From positions 1-64,000 of the forward strand of contig JABCZR010000002.1 of NCBI GenBank assembly GCA_013289585.1: a stretch of DNA of 64,000 nucleotides, read 5' to 3'. Positions 1 to 8,670 of the stretch are shown in pieces. The first letter of the stretch is position 1, and each line of letters begins with the position of its first letter. The notes under the pieces are model-generated. The model did no database searches. It had not been told where the DNA came from and saw only the letters and a program-made list of their open reading frames with translations. This DNA comes from Acidobacteriota bacterium (GTDB lineage Bacteria; Acidobacteriota; Terriglobia; Acidiferrales; UBA7541). The position numbers were made by a program, and so were the translations under genes.

Positions 1-324
1 TCCAATGCCAAACTTCGTGCAGTGTATCAGCCCTTGTATAACGAGACCCTGTCTTTCGGCAGTGAGTGGGGCACAAAAACCTCGATGCACGTAGAAGTCG
101 CCGGCACATTCCGGCCGTATTGTCGGCAACCCGGAAGTAATGGCGCAATCGGGTCTCTTGGGAATTACTTCCGGATAGCACGTGAGCTGGCCGTGCTCTC
201 TTGCACCGGTGCCTGGATTGAAGGTAGTACGCTGTTAGTGCTAATCTCCGCCCAGCGGAAGGACCGCCCGAGGTCCGGCTACAAAATACAACGTCAGAAC
301 TTGAAGTACGGAGGAAATGAAGCC
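1..324. other. Non-coding stretch before the cupin gene
   Basis: The only open frame across this stretch is an upstream extension of the cupin gene. It has no start context, no signal-peptide logic and no family-like residues, so I treat the stretch as non-coding. It carries the first copy of the 20-bp dispersed repeat and its inverted partner. No convincing promoter hexamers were recognised. Confidence 0.5.
121..174 (+). repeat. Dispersed repeat copy 1 with inverted partner
   Basis: The sequence reads TGTCGGCAACCCGGAAGTAA at 121–140. CCGGAAGTAA (131–140) has an exact reverse complement at 165–174, so the copy can form a 10-bp stem with a 24-nt loop. Three further copies of the 20-mer, all in the same orientation and all between genes, occur near 5167, 7999 and 8933. 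None was found in the rest of the window. Confidence 0.75.
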
Positions 325-873
325 ATGACGAAACAGCGAATTGGTGTGTTGGCTGTGTTCTTGCTGCTGGCAGCTGCGGGAATGGGGCAGACGCCGCCGG
401 CAAAGCAGATGGCCGTTGAAAAAAAGAGTGGGGGCGCGGCTGGCAGCGCGCTGGTGATGCCGGGCTCGGAGCAATGGATGGACATTCCCGCGGCAGCGCT
501 GGTAGGGACGCCGTCGGTGCAGATGGGCGGAACGGTAAAGATTGCGGTGCTACAGGGCGACCCGATGACGGCTGGGCGTTCGTACACGCTTCGTCTTTCC
601 TGCACGGACGGGACAAAGATTGCGCCGCACTGGCATCCGACGACGGAAAATGTGACGGTGATTAAAGGCGCGTTTCTGCTGGGAATGGGCGCAAAGTGGG
701 ATGACGCCACGCTGAAAGAAATCCCCGTGGGAGGCTTCGCGTCCGCGCCTGCGCAAATGCGGCACTATGCCCAGTGCAAGGGGGATGGCGTAGTACAGGT
801 GAATGGAATTGCGCCTTTTGTAGTGAATTTCGTTGGGCCAGATGACCCGGGTCCTGCGAAGAGGATGAATTAG
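325..873 (+). CDS. Secreted cupin-fold protein
   Basis: The 182-residue product starts at an ATG preceded by GGAGG (310–314). The N-terminus has a short basic head and a hydrophobic core ending near residue 20 (AAAGMGQ), which looks like a Sec signal peptide. The C-terminal two thirds match a single cupin barrel. A histidine pair in PHWHPTTENVTVIKG followed by a glutamate forms the HxH(x)3–4E metal-binding half-motif, and a later histidine (MRHYAQC) is the likely fourth ligand. It is probably a periplasmic metal-dependent sugar- or small-molecule-binding or isomerising protein; the substrate cannot be told. It stands alone, and the next gene is on the other strand. Confidence 0.8.
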   Translation: MTKQRIGVLAVFLLLAAAGMGQTPPAKQMAVEKKSGGAAGSALVMPGSEQWMDIPAAALVGTPSVQMGGTVKIAVLQGDPMTAGRSYTLRLSCTDGTKIAPHWHPTTENVTVIKGAFLLGMGAKWDDATLKEIPVGGFASAPAQMRHYAQCKGDGVVQVNGIAPFVVNFVGPDDPGPAKRMN

Positions 874-1006
874 TTCTTCTCTCGGCGAGCCTGCTGAAAC
901 AGCCAGCCCGGTAGGCAATTGGAAAGTTAACTTCTGGTACCCCCTGATCCGCCCGGAACATTGTCACACTCGGGAAGGATGAGCAAGGAGCAGGCCTGAA
1001 TGGGCC

Positions 1007-1942
1007 TTATTGCTTTCCCCCGGAATCGGTTGGGTCAGCATAAATCCGCTGAAGCAGAAGAATCCACGCGCTGTCGGCAAACGGATCGGAAGGCACCTGG
1101 AAATCCACGCCCTGATGGCGGAGGTCCGCCGAGAAAACCGACATAATGCGATCCAGAGTCAGATTGTCAGCGTTTGATGCGCGGTCCCCAATAGCGGCTT
1201 TCCAGAGAATGGAAAAGCGAATGGCATGGCTTGGGTACGTGGCGCGAACATCTTCATTTTCAAGGATTGACCAGTGGCCACGGCCATCCGGCTGAATTTG
1301 CGCGGCGGCTGACATGCGAGGTAGCGCCGCAGCAGGATCTCCGATGGGACCGATGCGGTGGTACATCCGGTCAGTGTCCGCGCAGAGAGCGACATTCCCG
1401 AAGGGCGGCTGCTCGCTCCGCATTGGCCCATTGAGCCCCTCCGGCCAGTAATCGAAACTGCCGCCAGATCCTTCATAAAACCAGGTGAGGGTGCTGGCGC
1501 GAACGACCCGCCATGCCTCGAACAGCCCGGAACTACCCATCACTCTCAGAAACGGCAAAGGATAGTCGACGCGTGTTGCACCGTAGAAGGATGGGTTGTC
1601 GATGTGAGTTGTGCCAGCCGGACTAGGTCCATTAATGTTGACGGCAACGAACTCAGGATAGACGAGTGCGGTACCGAAGGCGGCTCTGGCGGCCTCAAGA
1701 AATGTCTTGTTGTGCAGAATCGCTTCGGCGCCTTCGACGAGGGCTTTGCCGTCCAAGGCCCAGTCTCCGCGGAACCACGGACGAACCGGATGCTCGGCTT
1801 CTTCGCGCGTTTCGTCTTTAACGCCTTCAGGAGCGTAAGCAGCGAGCGCTCGATAGGGAGCATGTCGCTCAAACATGTCGCGGACCTGCTCGGGTTCGTC
1901 GAATGCGGGCTCGATACGAATGGCGTTAGGAATGAGTGTCAT
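1007..1942 (-). CDS. Putative Fe(II)/2-oxoglutarate-type oxygenase
   Basis: The 311-residue soluble protein has no signal peptide. His113 and Asp115 (TTHIDNPSFYG), His195 (RMYHRIGP) and Arg242 (IRFSILWK) are spaced like the HxD…H iron triad and the 2-oxoglutarate-binding arginine of the double-stranded β-helix oxygenases. That is inference from motif spacing, as no named family was recognised. Its ATG overlaps the stop of the upstream MFS carrier by 4 nt (ATGA), so the two are translationally coupled, and the carrier probably imports its substrate or exports its product. The residues 'EAWRVVRASTLTWFYEGSGG' between the proposed ligands are unusual. It could also be a non-catalytic member of the fold. 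Confidence 0.6.
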   Translation of the reverse strand: MTLIPNAIRIEPAFDEPEQVRDMFERHAPYRALAAYAPEGVKDETREEAEHPVRPWFRGDWALDGKALVEGAEAILHNKTFLEAARAAFGTALVYPEFVAVNINGPSPAGTTHIDNPSFYGATRVDYPLPFLRVMGSSGLFEAWRVVRASTLTWFYEGSGGSFDYWPEGLNGPMRSEQPPFGNVALCADTDRMYHRIGPIGDPAAALPRMSAAAQIQPDGRGHWSILENEDVRATYPSHAIRFSILWKAAIGDRASNADNLTLDRIMSVFSADLRHQGVDFQVPSDPFADSAWILLLQRIYADPTDSGGKQ

Positions 1943-3315
1943 GATTCCCCCTGGAATGCTTCAGAACTCGTTTTGAACGCCACACCGCCTGCTCCGGAGG
2001 CGTGCTCAGAAGTGGGCGTGACGCGCCTTGGCAAAAGCAATGACAAGCAAGCGGAGATAAGGAAGGAAATGCCGGCGCAGATGAGGCCGTTGTAAAAGCT
2101 ACCGGTCTTTTGGCGAATCAGACCTACCGTGTAAGGTCCGACAAAACCGCCGAAGTTGGCGACCGATGTCACTAGCGCAATGCCCGCAGCTGCTGAGGAG
2201 CTGGTCAGGAATTCGCCGGGCAACGAGAAAAAGATAGGCAAAAAGCTGTAGGCTCCGACAGCGACGATCGAAAAAAGAACAACAGAGAAGAAGGGCGAGC
2301 GAGGCCCTCCGAGCAGCAGGAAGGCAATTCCGGCTAGAGCGCCCAAGGTTGCCATGTGATACCGGCGCTCCAGCGTGCGGTCCGAGTGCCGGGACACAAG
2401 GATCATGGCCATCAGAGCAACCAGATTGGGGACCATGACCGCGAACCCAATCACCGTGTTGGACTGTCCGCCAAAAATTGACTTCATGACCTGCGGCAGC
2501 CAGAAGCCAAAGGTGTAGGAGGCAAAGCCGTGACAAAAGCCGATACAAGCCAGATGCCAGACTCTGCGGTTCACCAGAGTCCGTGCCACGGAAACGGATT
2601 GCTTCCTTGCACCGAGCTTTAGCAGGTCTTCTCGCTCCAATTGGTCGGCGATCCACGCCTTTTCATTTTCGGTCAAAAAACTCGCCTCTGTCGGTTTGCT
2701 CGGCAACAGGACAGGCACCAGAAACGCGAACGTTGCGGCCGGCAAACCTTCCAGGATGAGCAGCCATCTCCAACTACTGAGGCCGAACCAGTGCGCGTGA
2801 TCCAGAATGAATCCTGAAATTGGGCCACCCAATGCGCTGCCCAAGGGTATGCCTATCAAAATCAAAGCAATCGCCTGCGCCTTTTCTCTTTGCCGGAACC
2901 AGTAGCCCAAGTACAGAACGATGCCCGGAAAGTATCCAGACTCCGCGAGACCAAGCGCAAAGCGGGCGACATAGAGCTGATGGACGGATTGCACAAACCC
3001 CGTTAGGGTGGCAACCGCGCCCCAGGTGATCAGGATGCGGGCGATCCAGACACGCGCGCCAATCTTGTGAAGGATGAGGTTGCTGGGGATCTCGAACAAG
3101 AAGTAACCCCAAAAGAAAATTCCTGCTGCAAATCCGAACTGCTGGCTGGTGATCGCCAGCTCCCGATTCATGGTTAGCGCCGCGAATCCCAGGTTGATTC
3201 TGTCGATGAAGGCAAGCACAAAAAGTACAAACAGGAATGGCAGGAGTTTAATCCTGAGCTTGCGGATCGTCGCCGCCTCGACCGCGGTCGAAACATTGCT
3301 AGGGACTCTTGCCAT
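1939..3315 (-). CDS. MFS transporter, anion:cation symporter (ACS)-like
   Basis: The product has about 458 residues and twelve predicted membrane helices. The N-terminal DRINLGFAALTM segment, the FEIPSNLILHKIGAR loop and the ARFALGLAESGYFPGIVLYL helix are typical of the ACS family, which carries organic anions such as tartrate, galactonate, hexuronates and hydroxyphenylacetate. I start the gene at the ATG preceded by GGAGG five bases upstream (MARVPS), not at the longer open frame 15 codons earlier. It is coupled to the putative oxygenase downstream and diverges from the winged-helix–TPR regulator at 3429, a natural candidate for its control. The substrate is unknown but is probably a small carboxylate. 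Confidence 0.85.
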   Translation of the reverse strand: MARVPSNVSTAVEAATIRKLRIKLLPFLFVLFVLAFIDRINLGFAALTMNRELAITSQQFGFAAGIFFWGYFLFEIPSNLILHKIGARVWIARILITWGAVATLTGFVQSVHQLYVARFALGLAESGYFPGIVLYLGYWFRQREKAQAIALILIGIPLGSALGGPISGFILDHAHWFGLSSWRWLLILEGLPAATFAFLVPVLLPSKPTEASFLTENEKAWIADQLEREDLLKLGARKQSVSVARTLVNRRVWHLACIGFCHGFASYTFGFWLPQVMKSIFGGQSNTVIGFAVMVPNLVALMAMILVSRHSDRTLERRYHMATLGALAGIAFLLLGGPRSPFFSVVLFSIVAVGAYSFLPIFFSLPGEFLTSSSAAAGIALVTSVANFGGFVGPYTVGLIRQKTGSFYNGLICAGISFLISACLSLLLPRRVTPTSEHASGAGGVAFKTSSEAFQGES

Positions 3316-3428
3316 GTGTACCTCCCTATCGTCTTGCAGCTTAACCGCGACAGCAATCATGACAATGGTCTGCGCCTGACCAAAATGTTGACACGCAAAT
3401 CACTGAAAGCAAGAATGTTCGAACCGCC

Positions 3429-5105
3429 ATGACCGTGCGCTTCGGAGAATTCGAGGTCGATCTGGAAGGCCGCCGGCTGTTGAAGAGGGGAATGCCAGTT
3501 GCCCTCCGGGAGCAGTCGTTCCAGGTGCTTGCTGCTCTCATGGAACAACCCGGCGAGATCGTCAGCCGGGGAGAGTTGCGCCGGCGGCTATGGTCGTCTG
3601 ACACGTTTGTGGATTTCGAAGTAGCGCTGAATTCCGCAGTCAGCCGATTGCGTGACGCCCTGGGCGATTCCGCCGAGTCGCCTAGCTTCATCGAAACCAT
3701 TCCGAAGCGCGGCTACCGCTTTGTTGTCCCCATAGCCAAGCGGCCTGCCGTGGCTGTAATGCCATTCGTGAACCAAACGGCGGATGCAAAAGATGAGTAC
3801 TTCAATGATGGGTTGGCCGACGAACTGATCCGCGTGTTGTCGCGTATCGAAGGGTTAAGAGTCACCGCGAGCAGTGTGGTCTTTCGCTTCAAGGGGCAGC
3901 GGTGCGATGCCAGACAAGTCGGCCGGGAGTTAGGCGTCGAAGCGGTCTTGGAGGGATCGGTACAGAGGTCTGGAGACCGCGTTCGCATCACCGTGAATCT
4001 GGTCGGCGTTAAAGATGGATTCAATCTGTGGGCACAGCACTTCGATAGCAACTTGGGAGACCTATTTAGCATTCAGGATGAGGTCTGCGCGTCTATCGCG
4101 GAGGCGCTGCACGTTCGCCTCGCAGTCCAGGTTCGAGAGAAACGCCCAAGCAATATAAAAGCCTACGTGCAGTACCTGAAGGGAGCCCACCTCCTTAAGA
4201 AGCGACGGCCCGACGATGTGCGGCGTGCTTTCGAGTACTTTCAGGAGGCGATCCGACTGGAGCCCGGTTACGCGGAGCCTTATTACGGTGCGGCAATGTT
4301 TTACAACGTGAGCGCAGCGTATGGAGCGTTGCCTCCCCGCATTGCCCTTCCCGAGTCGGAAGACTTGCTGACGAAGGGGTTGGCGCTGGACGAGAATTCA
4401 CCAAGACTCCATAGCACCTTGGGAATGCTACGTGTTTTTCAGTGGCGCTGGGCCGAGGCAGACCAGGCGTATAAGAGAGCGATCAGCCTGGAGCCCACGA
4501 ATGCCTTTCCGCACATGGCGTACCCCATTCTTTGCAGTTTCCTTGGCCGGCATGAAGAAGCCTTGTTGCATGCCGGCAAAGCCGTCGAACTCGAGCCGCT
4601 GGATTTGATGACGAACTTCCGTGTGCTGCAGGCGAACTATTATTCGCGCCGCTATGAAGAGGCTGTCCGCTGCGGCCGCATGGCCATCGAGCTGACGCCA
4701 GACTCTCCGTACACGTATTTTTACTTGGCGATGTCTTTGGCGGCGGTGGGCGTAAAGGACGAAGCTTGGACCATGGCGAACACGGGCAAAAAACTCAACG
4801 GTAGGCTGCCTCTTGGCGAAGGCTATTTTGGCTACCTTGCCGGGGTGCTGGGACACTCAGTCGAGGCTCGAAGCCTAGTCGGGGACTTGGAAGCCCGTCG
4901 CGAAAAGGATTACAGCCCCGCCTTGCCCATTGCGTGGACCTATCTCGGCTTGGGTGAAACAGCCCCAGCCCTCGACTGGTTGGAGACCGCTCTGGCAGAA
5001 CAAGACCCGTTCTTGGGATCGGCAATGGTATTCCCCGCTTACGACGCTATACGCGAGCAAGCAAGATTCAGGCGACTGGCACACCAACTCAAACTTTCCA
5101 CCTAG
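3429..5105 (+). CDS. CadC-type winged-helix regulator with TPR domain
   Basis: Residues 1–95 of this 558-residue protein form an OmpR/CadC-type winged helix: FGEFEVDLEGRRL, LREQSFQVLAALMEQPGEIV, a recognition helix around SAVSRLRDALGD, and the ending KRGYRFV. Residues ~105–230 match the TolB/FlgO-like segment found in adenylate-cyclase-like proteins (VAVMPFVNQT … LGVEAVLEGSVQRSGDRVRI). TPR repeats run from ~240 to the end. There is no transmembrane helix, unlike E. coli CadC. Single-polypeptide regulators of this layout are abundant in Acidobacteriota. Divergence from the MFS/oxygenase pair across a 113-bp gap suggests it controls them; the signal is unknown. No clear Shine-Dalgarno precedes the ATG. 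Confidence 0.85.
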   Translation: MTVRFGEFEVDLEGRRLLKRGMPVALREQSFQVLAALMEQPGEIVSRGELRRRLWSSDTFVDFEVALNSAVSRLRDALGDSAESPSFIETIPKRGYRFVVPIAKRPAVAVMPFVNQTADAKDEYFNDGLADELIRVLSRIEGLRVTASSVVFRFKGQRCDARQVGRELGVEAVLEGSVQRSGDRVRITVNLVGVKDGFNLWAQHFDSNLGDLFSIQDEVCASIAEALHVRLAVQVREKRPSNIKAYVQYLKGAHLLKKRRPDDVRRAFEYFQEAIRLEPGYAEPYYGAAMFYNVSAAYGALPPRIALPESEDLLTKGLALDENSPRLHSTLGMLRVFQWRWAEADQAYKRAISLEPTNAFPHMAYPILCSFLGRHEEALLHAGKAVELEPLDLMTNFRVLQANYYSRRYEEAVRCGRMAIELTPDSPYTYFYLAMSLAAVGVKDEAWTMANTGKKLNGRLPLGEGYFGYLAGVLGHSVEARSLVGDLEARREKDYSPALPIAWTYLGLGETAPALDWLETALAEQDPFLGSAMVFPAYDAIREQARFRRLAHQLKLST

Positions 5106-5478
5106 CGGAGATTTCCGTCTATGAACAATTTGCGCGGATATTTTAGGCCAGAAACTACTCCTGCACTGTCGGCAAGCCGGAAGTAACTACCTGAAGCATC
5201 CGCTTTCACTTTGTGAGACTCGCGCAGGGCAATGGATAAGCTCGCTGCAGATAGGAACGGCCAATAATTTTTAATTCGGTGCGCATCGACCCCCGCGCGA
5301 CAATCCGAATTCGTAAGTTGTAACGATATCGAACTGACTCGCACTATTTCTCGGACGGCACGTCTCGGTTCTCTTGGACGACCCTTGAACTTGTAGAGCG
5401 ACCGGTAGCAGACTTACATTGGGGTCCCTCAAGACCGAATCAACCAAGCCTATTCGCCGAAGGGAAAAGGGAAATCAG
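5106..5478. other. Intergenic stretch with repeat copy 2
   Basis: This gap separates the winged-helix–TPR gene from the SABATH methyltransferase. It holds one copy of the 20-bp dispersed repeat (5167–5186) and an A/G-rich ribosome-binding region just before the next gene. I see no other gene, terminator or convincing promoter. Confidence 0.5.
5167..5186 (+). repeat. Dispersed repeat copy 2
   Basis: TGTCGGCAAGCCGGAAGTAA differs from copy 1 only at position 10. It is preceded by ACTCCTGCAC, which is shared in part with copy 3 (ACTCCTGGAT), so the true repeat extends upstream. No inverted partner was found downstream of this copy. Confidence 0.7.
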
Positions 5479-6561
5479 ATGTCGAATGAGCATGCGCCAT
5501 CGCATGGCGTCATGGAAGGTAAGGGCGCCTACAATAAGTACGCAAAATTGCCTGCAGGCGGCGCCTCTCTGGCGCTGCCGTTCCTAGAAAAGGCGGTTAG
5601 AGACGTAGAACTCGACTCGGGCAACCAACCCGTCGTCATCGCCGATTATGGATCGTCCCAAGGGAAAAACTCGATGATTCCCATGCAAGTCGCCATCCGG
5701 GGCTTGCGACGCCGCATCGGTCCAAATCGCCCAATCTCTGTATTCCACATTGATCAACCAACGAACGATTTCGCCACACTCTTCGGCGTTCTCGATGCTG
5801 ACCCGGACAGATATGTGCTGGATGAGCCCAATGTATTTCCTGCTGCCATTGGCAGATCATTCTATGAGAGCGTGCTGCCGCCTGGCTCAGTTCATCTCGG
5901 ATGGTCCTCGTATGCGGCTGTGTGGCTCAGCCGAGTCCCCGCACTGATTCCTGGCCACTTCATTTCGTTCCGCAGTACAGGCCAGACGCACGCAGAATTC
6001 GAACGCCAAGGAGCCAAGGATTGGGAAGCCTTCCTCAAGTTGCGCGCGCGAGAATTACGCGCTGGAGGGCGCTTGGTCGTCGTGCTGCCGGCTCTCGCGG
6101 ATGACGGGTTGGCGGGCCTCGAAAATATTATGGACCAGGCGAATGAGGTCCTGGAGGAGATGGTGGCCGATCACGCGATCACATCCGAAGAACGCGACCG
6201 AATGGTCCTCAGCGCTTATCCCCGGCGGAAACGGGAACTCCTTGCGCCTTTCGCGCGCGACGGACTTTTCCAGCATCTGACCGTGAAGGAAGTTGAGGTC
6301 GCCGAGCTCCCGGACCAAGCCTGGGCAGACTACGAACGGGACGGAAACAAGGAATCTCTGGCGACGAAACAGGCTCAATTCTTCCGCCCGATCTTTGTGC
6401 CGACGCTAGCGTCGGTCCTCGACCGCGTACGCGCGGGCGACGCCGAGGCACTTGGTACCTTCGGAGACCAACTTGAGCGCCGCCTCAAGCGGCGTCTCGC
6501 GAGTCAACCGACACCGACGCACTCTTTTGTGCAGACCATCGTTCTCACCAAGGATGGCTAG
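5479..6561 (+). CDS. SABATH-type S-adenosylmethionine carboxyl methyltransferase
   Basis: The 360-residue protein carries the marks of the SABATH family (Methyltransf_7), best known from plant salicylate, benzoate, jasmonate and indole-acetate methyltransferases. These are an N-terminal GKGAYNKYA segment, a SAM-binding loop ADYGSSQGKNS (residues 55–65), VFHIDQPTNDF, and the diagnostic LPPGSVHLGWSSYAAVWLSR block. The family methylates carboxyl groups of small acids. The start is the ATG after AGGGAAAAGGGAAA; a TTG 20 codons upstream is possible but lacks a Shine-Dalgarno. An AAHS-like aromatic-acid MFS permease follows 69 bp downstream on the same strand, which supports an aromatic or similar carboxylate as substrate. 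The function is inferred; the family membership is well supported. Confidence 0.82.
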   Translation: MSNEHAPSHGVMEGKGAYNKYAKLPAGGASLALPFLEKAVRDVELDSGNQPVVIADYGSSQGKNSMIPMQVAIRGLRRRIGPNRPISVFHIDQPTNDFATLFGVLDADPDRYVLDEPNVFPAAIGRSFYESVLPPGSVHLGWSSYAAVWLSRVPALIPGHFISFRSTGQTHAEFERQGAKDWEAFLKLRARELRAGGRLVVVLPALADDGLAGLENIMDQANEVLEEMVADHAITSEERDRMVLSAYPRRKRELLAPFARDGLFQHLTVKEVEVAELPDQAWADYERDGNKESLATKQAQFFRPIFVPTLASVLDRVRAGDAEALGTFGDQLERRLKRRLASQPTPTHSFVQTIVLTKDG

Positions 6562-6630
6562 CTCTGGACAGTCGCGAGTTTCCGACTCTGAGATTGGGAA
6601 TTGAATGAGCGTCTGGGCGCTGGAGGCAAC

Positions 6631-7839
6631 ATGGCCGCGGAGGCAGTAACAGCGGTCGCGGTAGCAACCGAGCGCGTACATCTCCGCGTAGCTTGGCTGT
6701 GCGGCGCGGTACTGTTTCTCGAAGGCTATGACATCTCGGCCGTCGGCTATGCACTCCCATCGCTCGTCGATGCGTGGAAAGTTCACCCGCAGGCATTCAC
6801 GCCGGTTCTGACTGCTGGCAATGTCGGCCTGTTGCTCGGTTCGCTGTGCGCGGGACTGTCAGGAGACAGGTTGGGGCGCAAGCCCGTCTTGATCGGCTGT
6901 GCCGTGGTGTTCGGTATCTTCTCTCTGCTTTCGGCATTTGCGGGCTCGGCGTTTCACTTGGCGGAGCTGCGGTTTCTGACCGGCCTGGGACTCGGCGGCG
7001 GCATCCCTCTGGCGGTTGCTCTCGCCGCGGACTTTGCGCCCCCGATGGTCCGGGGGCGGCTGGTAATCATGATGTGTCTAGGTGTCGGCATGGGCTTTGC
7101 CGTAGGGGGATTGCTCGCAAGCCAGCTTGTACGTGTTTTCGGTTGGTCTGCAATCTTCGTGACAGGTGGCGTGCTCCCGCTCGGGCTTGTGCCGGCGCTG
7201 GCGGTGTGGCTGCCGGAGTCACCTGCGCTACGCGAAGCGACGCGCCAGCGTCATTTGGTTGCGGCTTTGTTTCAGGACGGGCTCGCGTCCACTACGGTCC
7301 TGCTCTGGACCATCAATCTCCTCAGTCTGCTCGTCGTTTACTTCATCCTTCAATGGACGCCAGCTATCTTGCACGCCAGCGGCGTGAGTCCCTCCCGGGC
7401 GATTTTGGGCACGACCATGTACGCTCTTGGCACCCTCGCCGGTCCACTGCTCACCGCGCCCATCGTCGACCGCTTCGGGATCGAGCGTGTCCTGACCTGC
7501 GGCTTGGCTTTCGGAGCTCTCTGTGTGCTTTCGATCGGCCTGTTCAATCCCCAGTTCTGGTTGCTGTCGGTCATCATTTTCGGTGCTGGGATTGGTGCCG
7601 GCTGCCAGGCCGGAATCAACTCGCTCTCAGGCCTGGCTTATCCCCCAGCCATCCGCTCGACTGGCACGGGCTGGGCATTGGGTGCGGGGCGTGTAGGTAC
7701 CATCGCAGGGCCGCTTCTGGGTGGCGTGCTGCTGGCATTCGGATTTCGTGCGCGGAATATTTTCGTCGCAGCCGCCATCCCTGCCTTCGTCGCGACGCTG
7801 TTGATGGCGATCCTCGGTCAATTGCGCCGCAGCCGGTGA
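6631..7839 (+). CDS. MFS transporter, aromatic acid:H+ symporter (AAHS)-like
   Basis: The 402-residue carrier has twelve predicted membrane helices. The first-helix motif FLEGYDISAVGYALPSL, the loop GDRLGRKPVLIGC and the TGLGLGGGIPLAVALAADFAP helix fit the AAHS family (PcaK, BenK and relatives), which imports benzoate-type acids with protons. The ATG at 6631 has GGAGG at 6622–6626, so I prefer it to the in-frame TTG at 6601. It follows the SABATH methyltransferase and is probably co-transcribed with it. The pair could import an aromatic acid and methylate it, or export an ester. Confidence 0.85.
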   Translation: MAAEAVTAVAVATERVHLRVAWLCGAVLFLEGYDISAVGYALPSLVDAWKVHPQAFTPVLTAGNVGLLLGSLCAGLSGDRLGRKPVLIGCAVVFGIFSLLSAFAGSAFHLAELRFLTGLGLGGGIPLAVALAADFAPPMVRGRLVIMMCLGVGMGFAVGGLLASQLVRVFGWSAIFVTGGVLPLGLVPALAVWLPESPALREATRQRHLVAALFQDGLASTTVLLWTINLLSLLVVYFILQWTPAILHASGVSPSRAILGTTMYALGTLAGPLLTAPIVDRFGIERVLTCGLAFGALCVLSIGLFNPQFWLLSVIIFGAGIGAGCQAGINSLSGLAYPPAIRSTGTGWALGAGRVGTIAGPLLGGVLLAFGFRARNIFVAAAIPAFVATLLMAILGQLRRSR

Positions 7840-7998
7840 TGCCGGCCGAACATACGAGTCAAGGGGAAGCCGCCTAATCGAAGGAGACGGTCGCGCTAGT
7901 CGTGCAGATTTCTCGGCTAGGCTCCCGAGCGAACTAATGCGAAGCTGAAGGGTAAGACGAGCGAATTCGGGTAGAACAAAGTTGCTCAACTCCTGGAT

Positions 7999-8033
7999 GG
8001 TCGGCAAACCGGAAGTAATTCGCTAACTTCCGG
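7999..8033 (+). repeat. Dispersed repeat copy 3 with inverted partner
   Basis: GGTCGGCAAACCGGAAGTAA (7999–8018) matches the repeat consensus apart from the first base and the variable tenth position. TAACTTCCGG (8024–8033) is the reverse complement of the CCGGAAGTAA half with one mismatch, giving a short hairpin as in copy 1, though with a 5-nt rather than a 24-nt loop. Confidence 0.7.
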
Positions 8034-8105
8034 ATGGCCCGTGATACGGGAGCGATCGCGAACTTGCCAAAAACGATCCCGCCGAGAACCCCTCCCGGCT
8101 TCCCT

Positions 8106-8621
8106 CTACTTCAAGCCAAGCCTTTTTCCCGCCGCCAGCAGTGCGATCGATTCGCGAATGCGCCTCTCGCGCGTTGCCGGTCGTTTAGCCGCATGAATCC
8201 AAACGACGAAATCACGTCGGTAGGTGCGCGCCAGCTCCCGAAAGAACTCCCACGCTTTGGAATTTGCCTTCAGCGCCTTGGCGATGTAGACCGGCAGGTC
8301 GGGGATCACCGGTCGTGGCGCGTAGGTGTTGCTCGTTGGTGCCGCCGCGAGACCGGCCGACGTGAGCAAGCCCGCCGCCTTGAGTTCCACCCATCGTTTC
8401 CGATTGATGTCCGACCACTTGCTCGTGGGCTGTCGCGGCGTGACCTTGAGGGCGTATCGGTCGTCGTCGAGGCGTTTGATAAGACTGTCGATCCATCCGA
8501 AGCAAAGCGCCTCACGAACGGTGTCTTCGTACGGAATCGACTTCACTCCTGTGTGGGCCTTGTGGAAGACGAGCCAGACCCTGGACTCGACGAATGGTGC
8601 TTTGCCAGCCACGCCCGCCAT
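8106..8621 (-). CDS. YdeI/OmdA-family protein, possibly N-terminally shortened
   Basis: The 171-residue product contains the central YdeI-family blocks VWLVFHKAHTG, EALCFGWIDS, the KVTPRQPTSKWSDINRKR segment, and the C-terminal OmdA-like region with FRELARTYRRDFVVWIHAAKRPATRERRI. Family members usually carry about 20 more residues before VWLVF; here the ATG lies only 14 codons upstream. A TTG 24 codons further up adds a sequence that does not look like the family. So the N-terminus may be eroded, or an alternative start is used. The biochemical role is unknown; relatives are linked to antimicrobial-peptide tolerance. It sits among the dispersed repeats. Confidence 0.7.
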   Translation of the reverse strand: MAGVAGKAPFVESRVWLVFHKAHTGVKSIPYEDTVREALCFGWIDSLIKRLDDDRYALKVTPRQPTSKWSDINRKRWVELKAAGLLTSAGLAAAPTSNTYAPRPVIPDLPVYIAKALKANSKAWEFFRELARTYRRDFVVWIHAAKRPATRERRIRESIALLAAGKRLGLK

Positions 8622-8670
8622 TGTCGGCGACTCCGAACTTGCAGCGTCATGAGGTCTGCCGTCATGCTGA

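Noticed and set aside
1072-1080. TGTCGGCAA inside the oxygenase gene as a further copy of the dispersed repeat
   Set aside because: Only the first nine bases match; the CCGGAAGTAA half is absent and the site is in coding sequence.
1358-2095. Long plus-strand frame of 245 codons opposite the oxygenase
   Set aside because: No family-like residues and antisense to a gene with coherent motifs and translational coupling.
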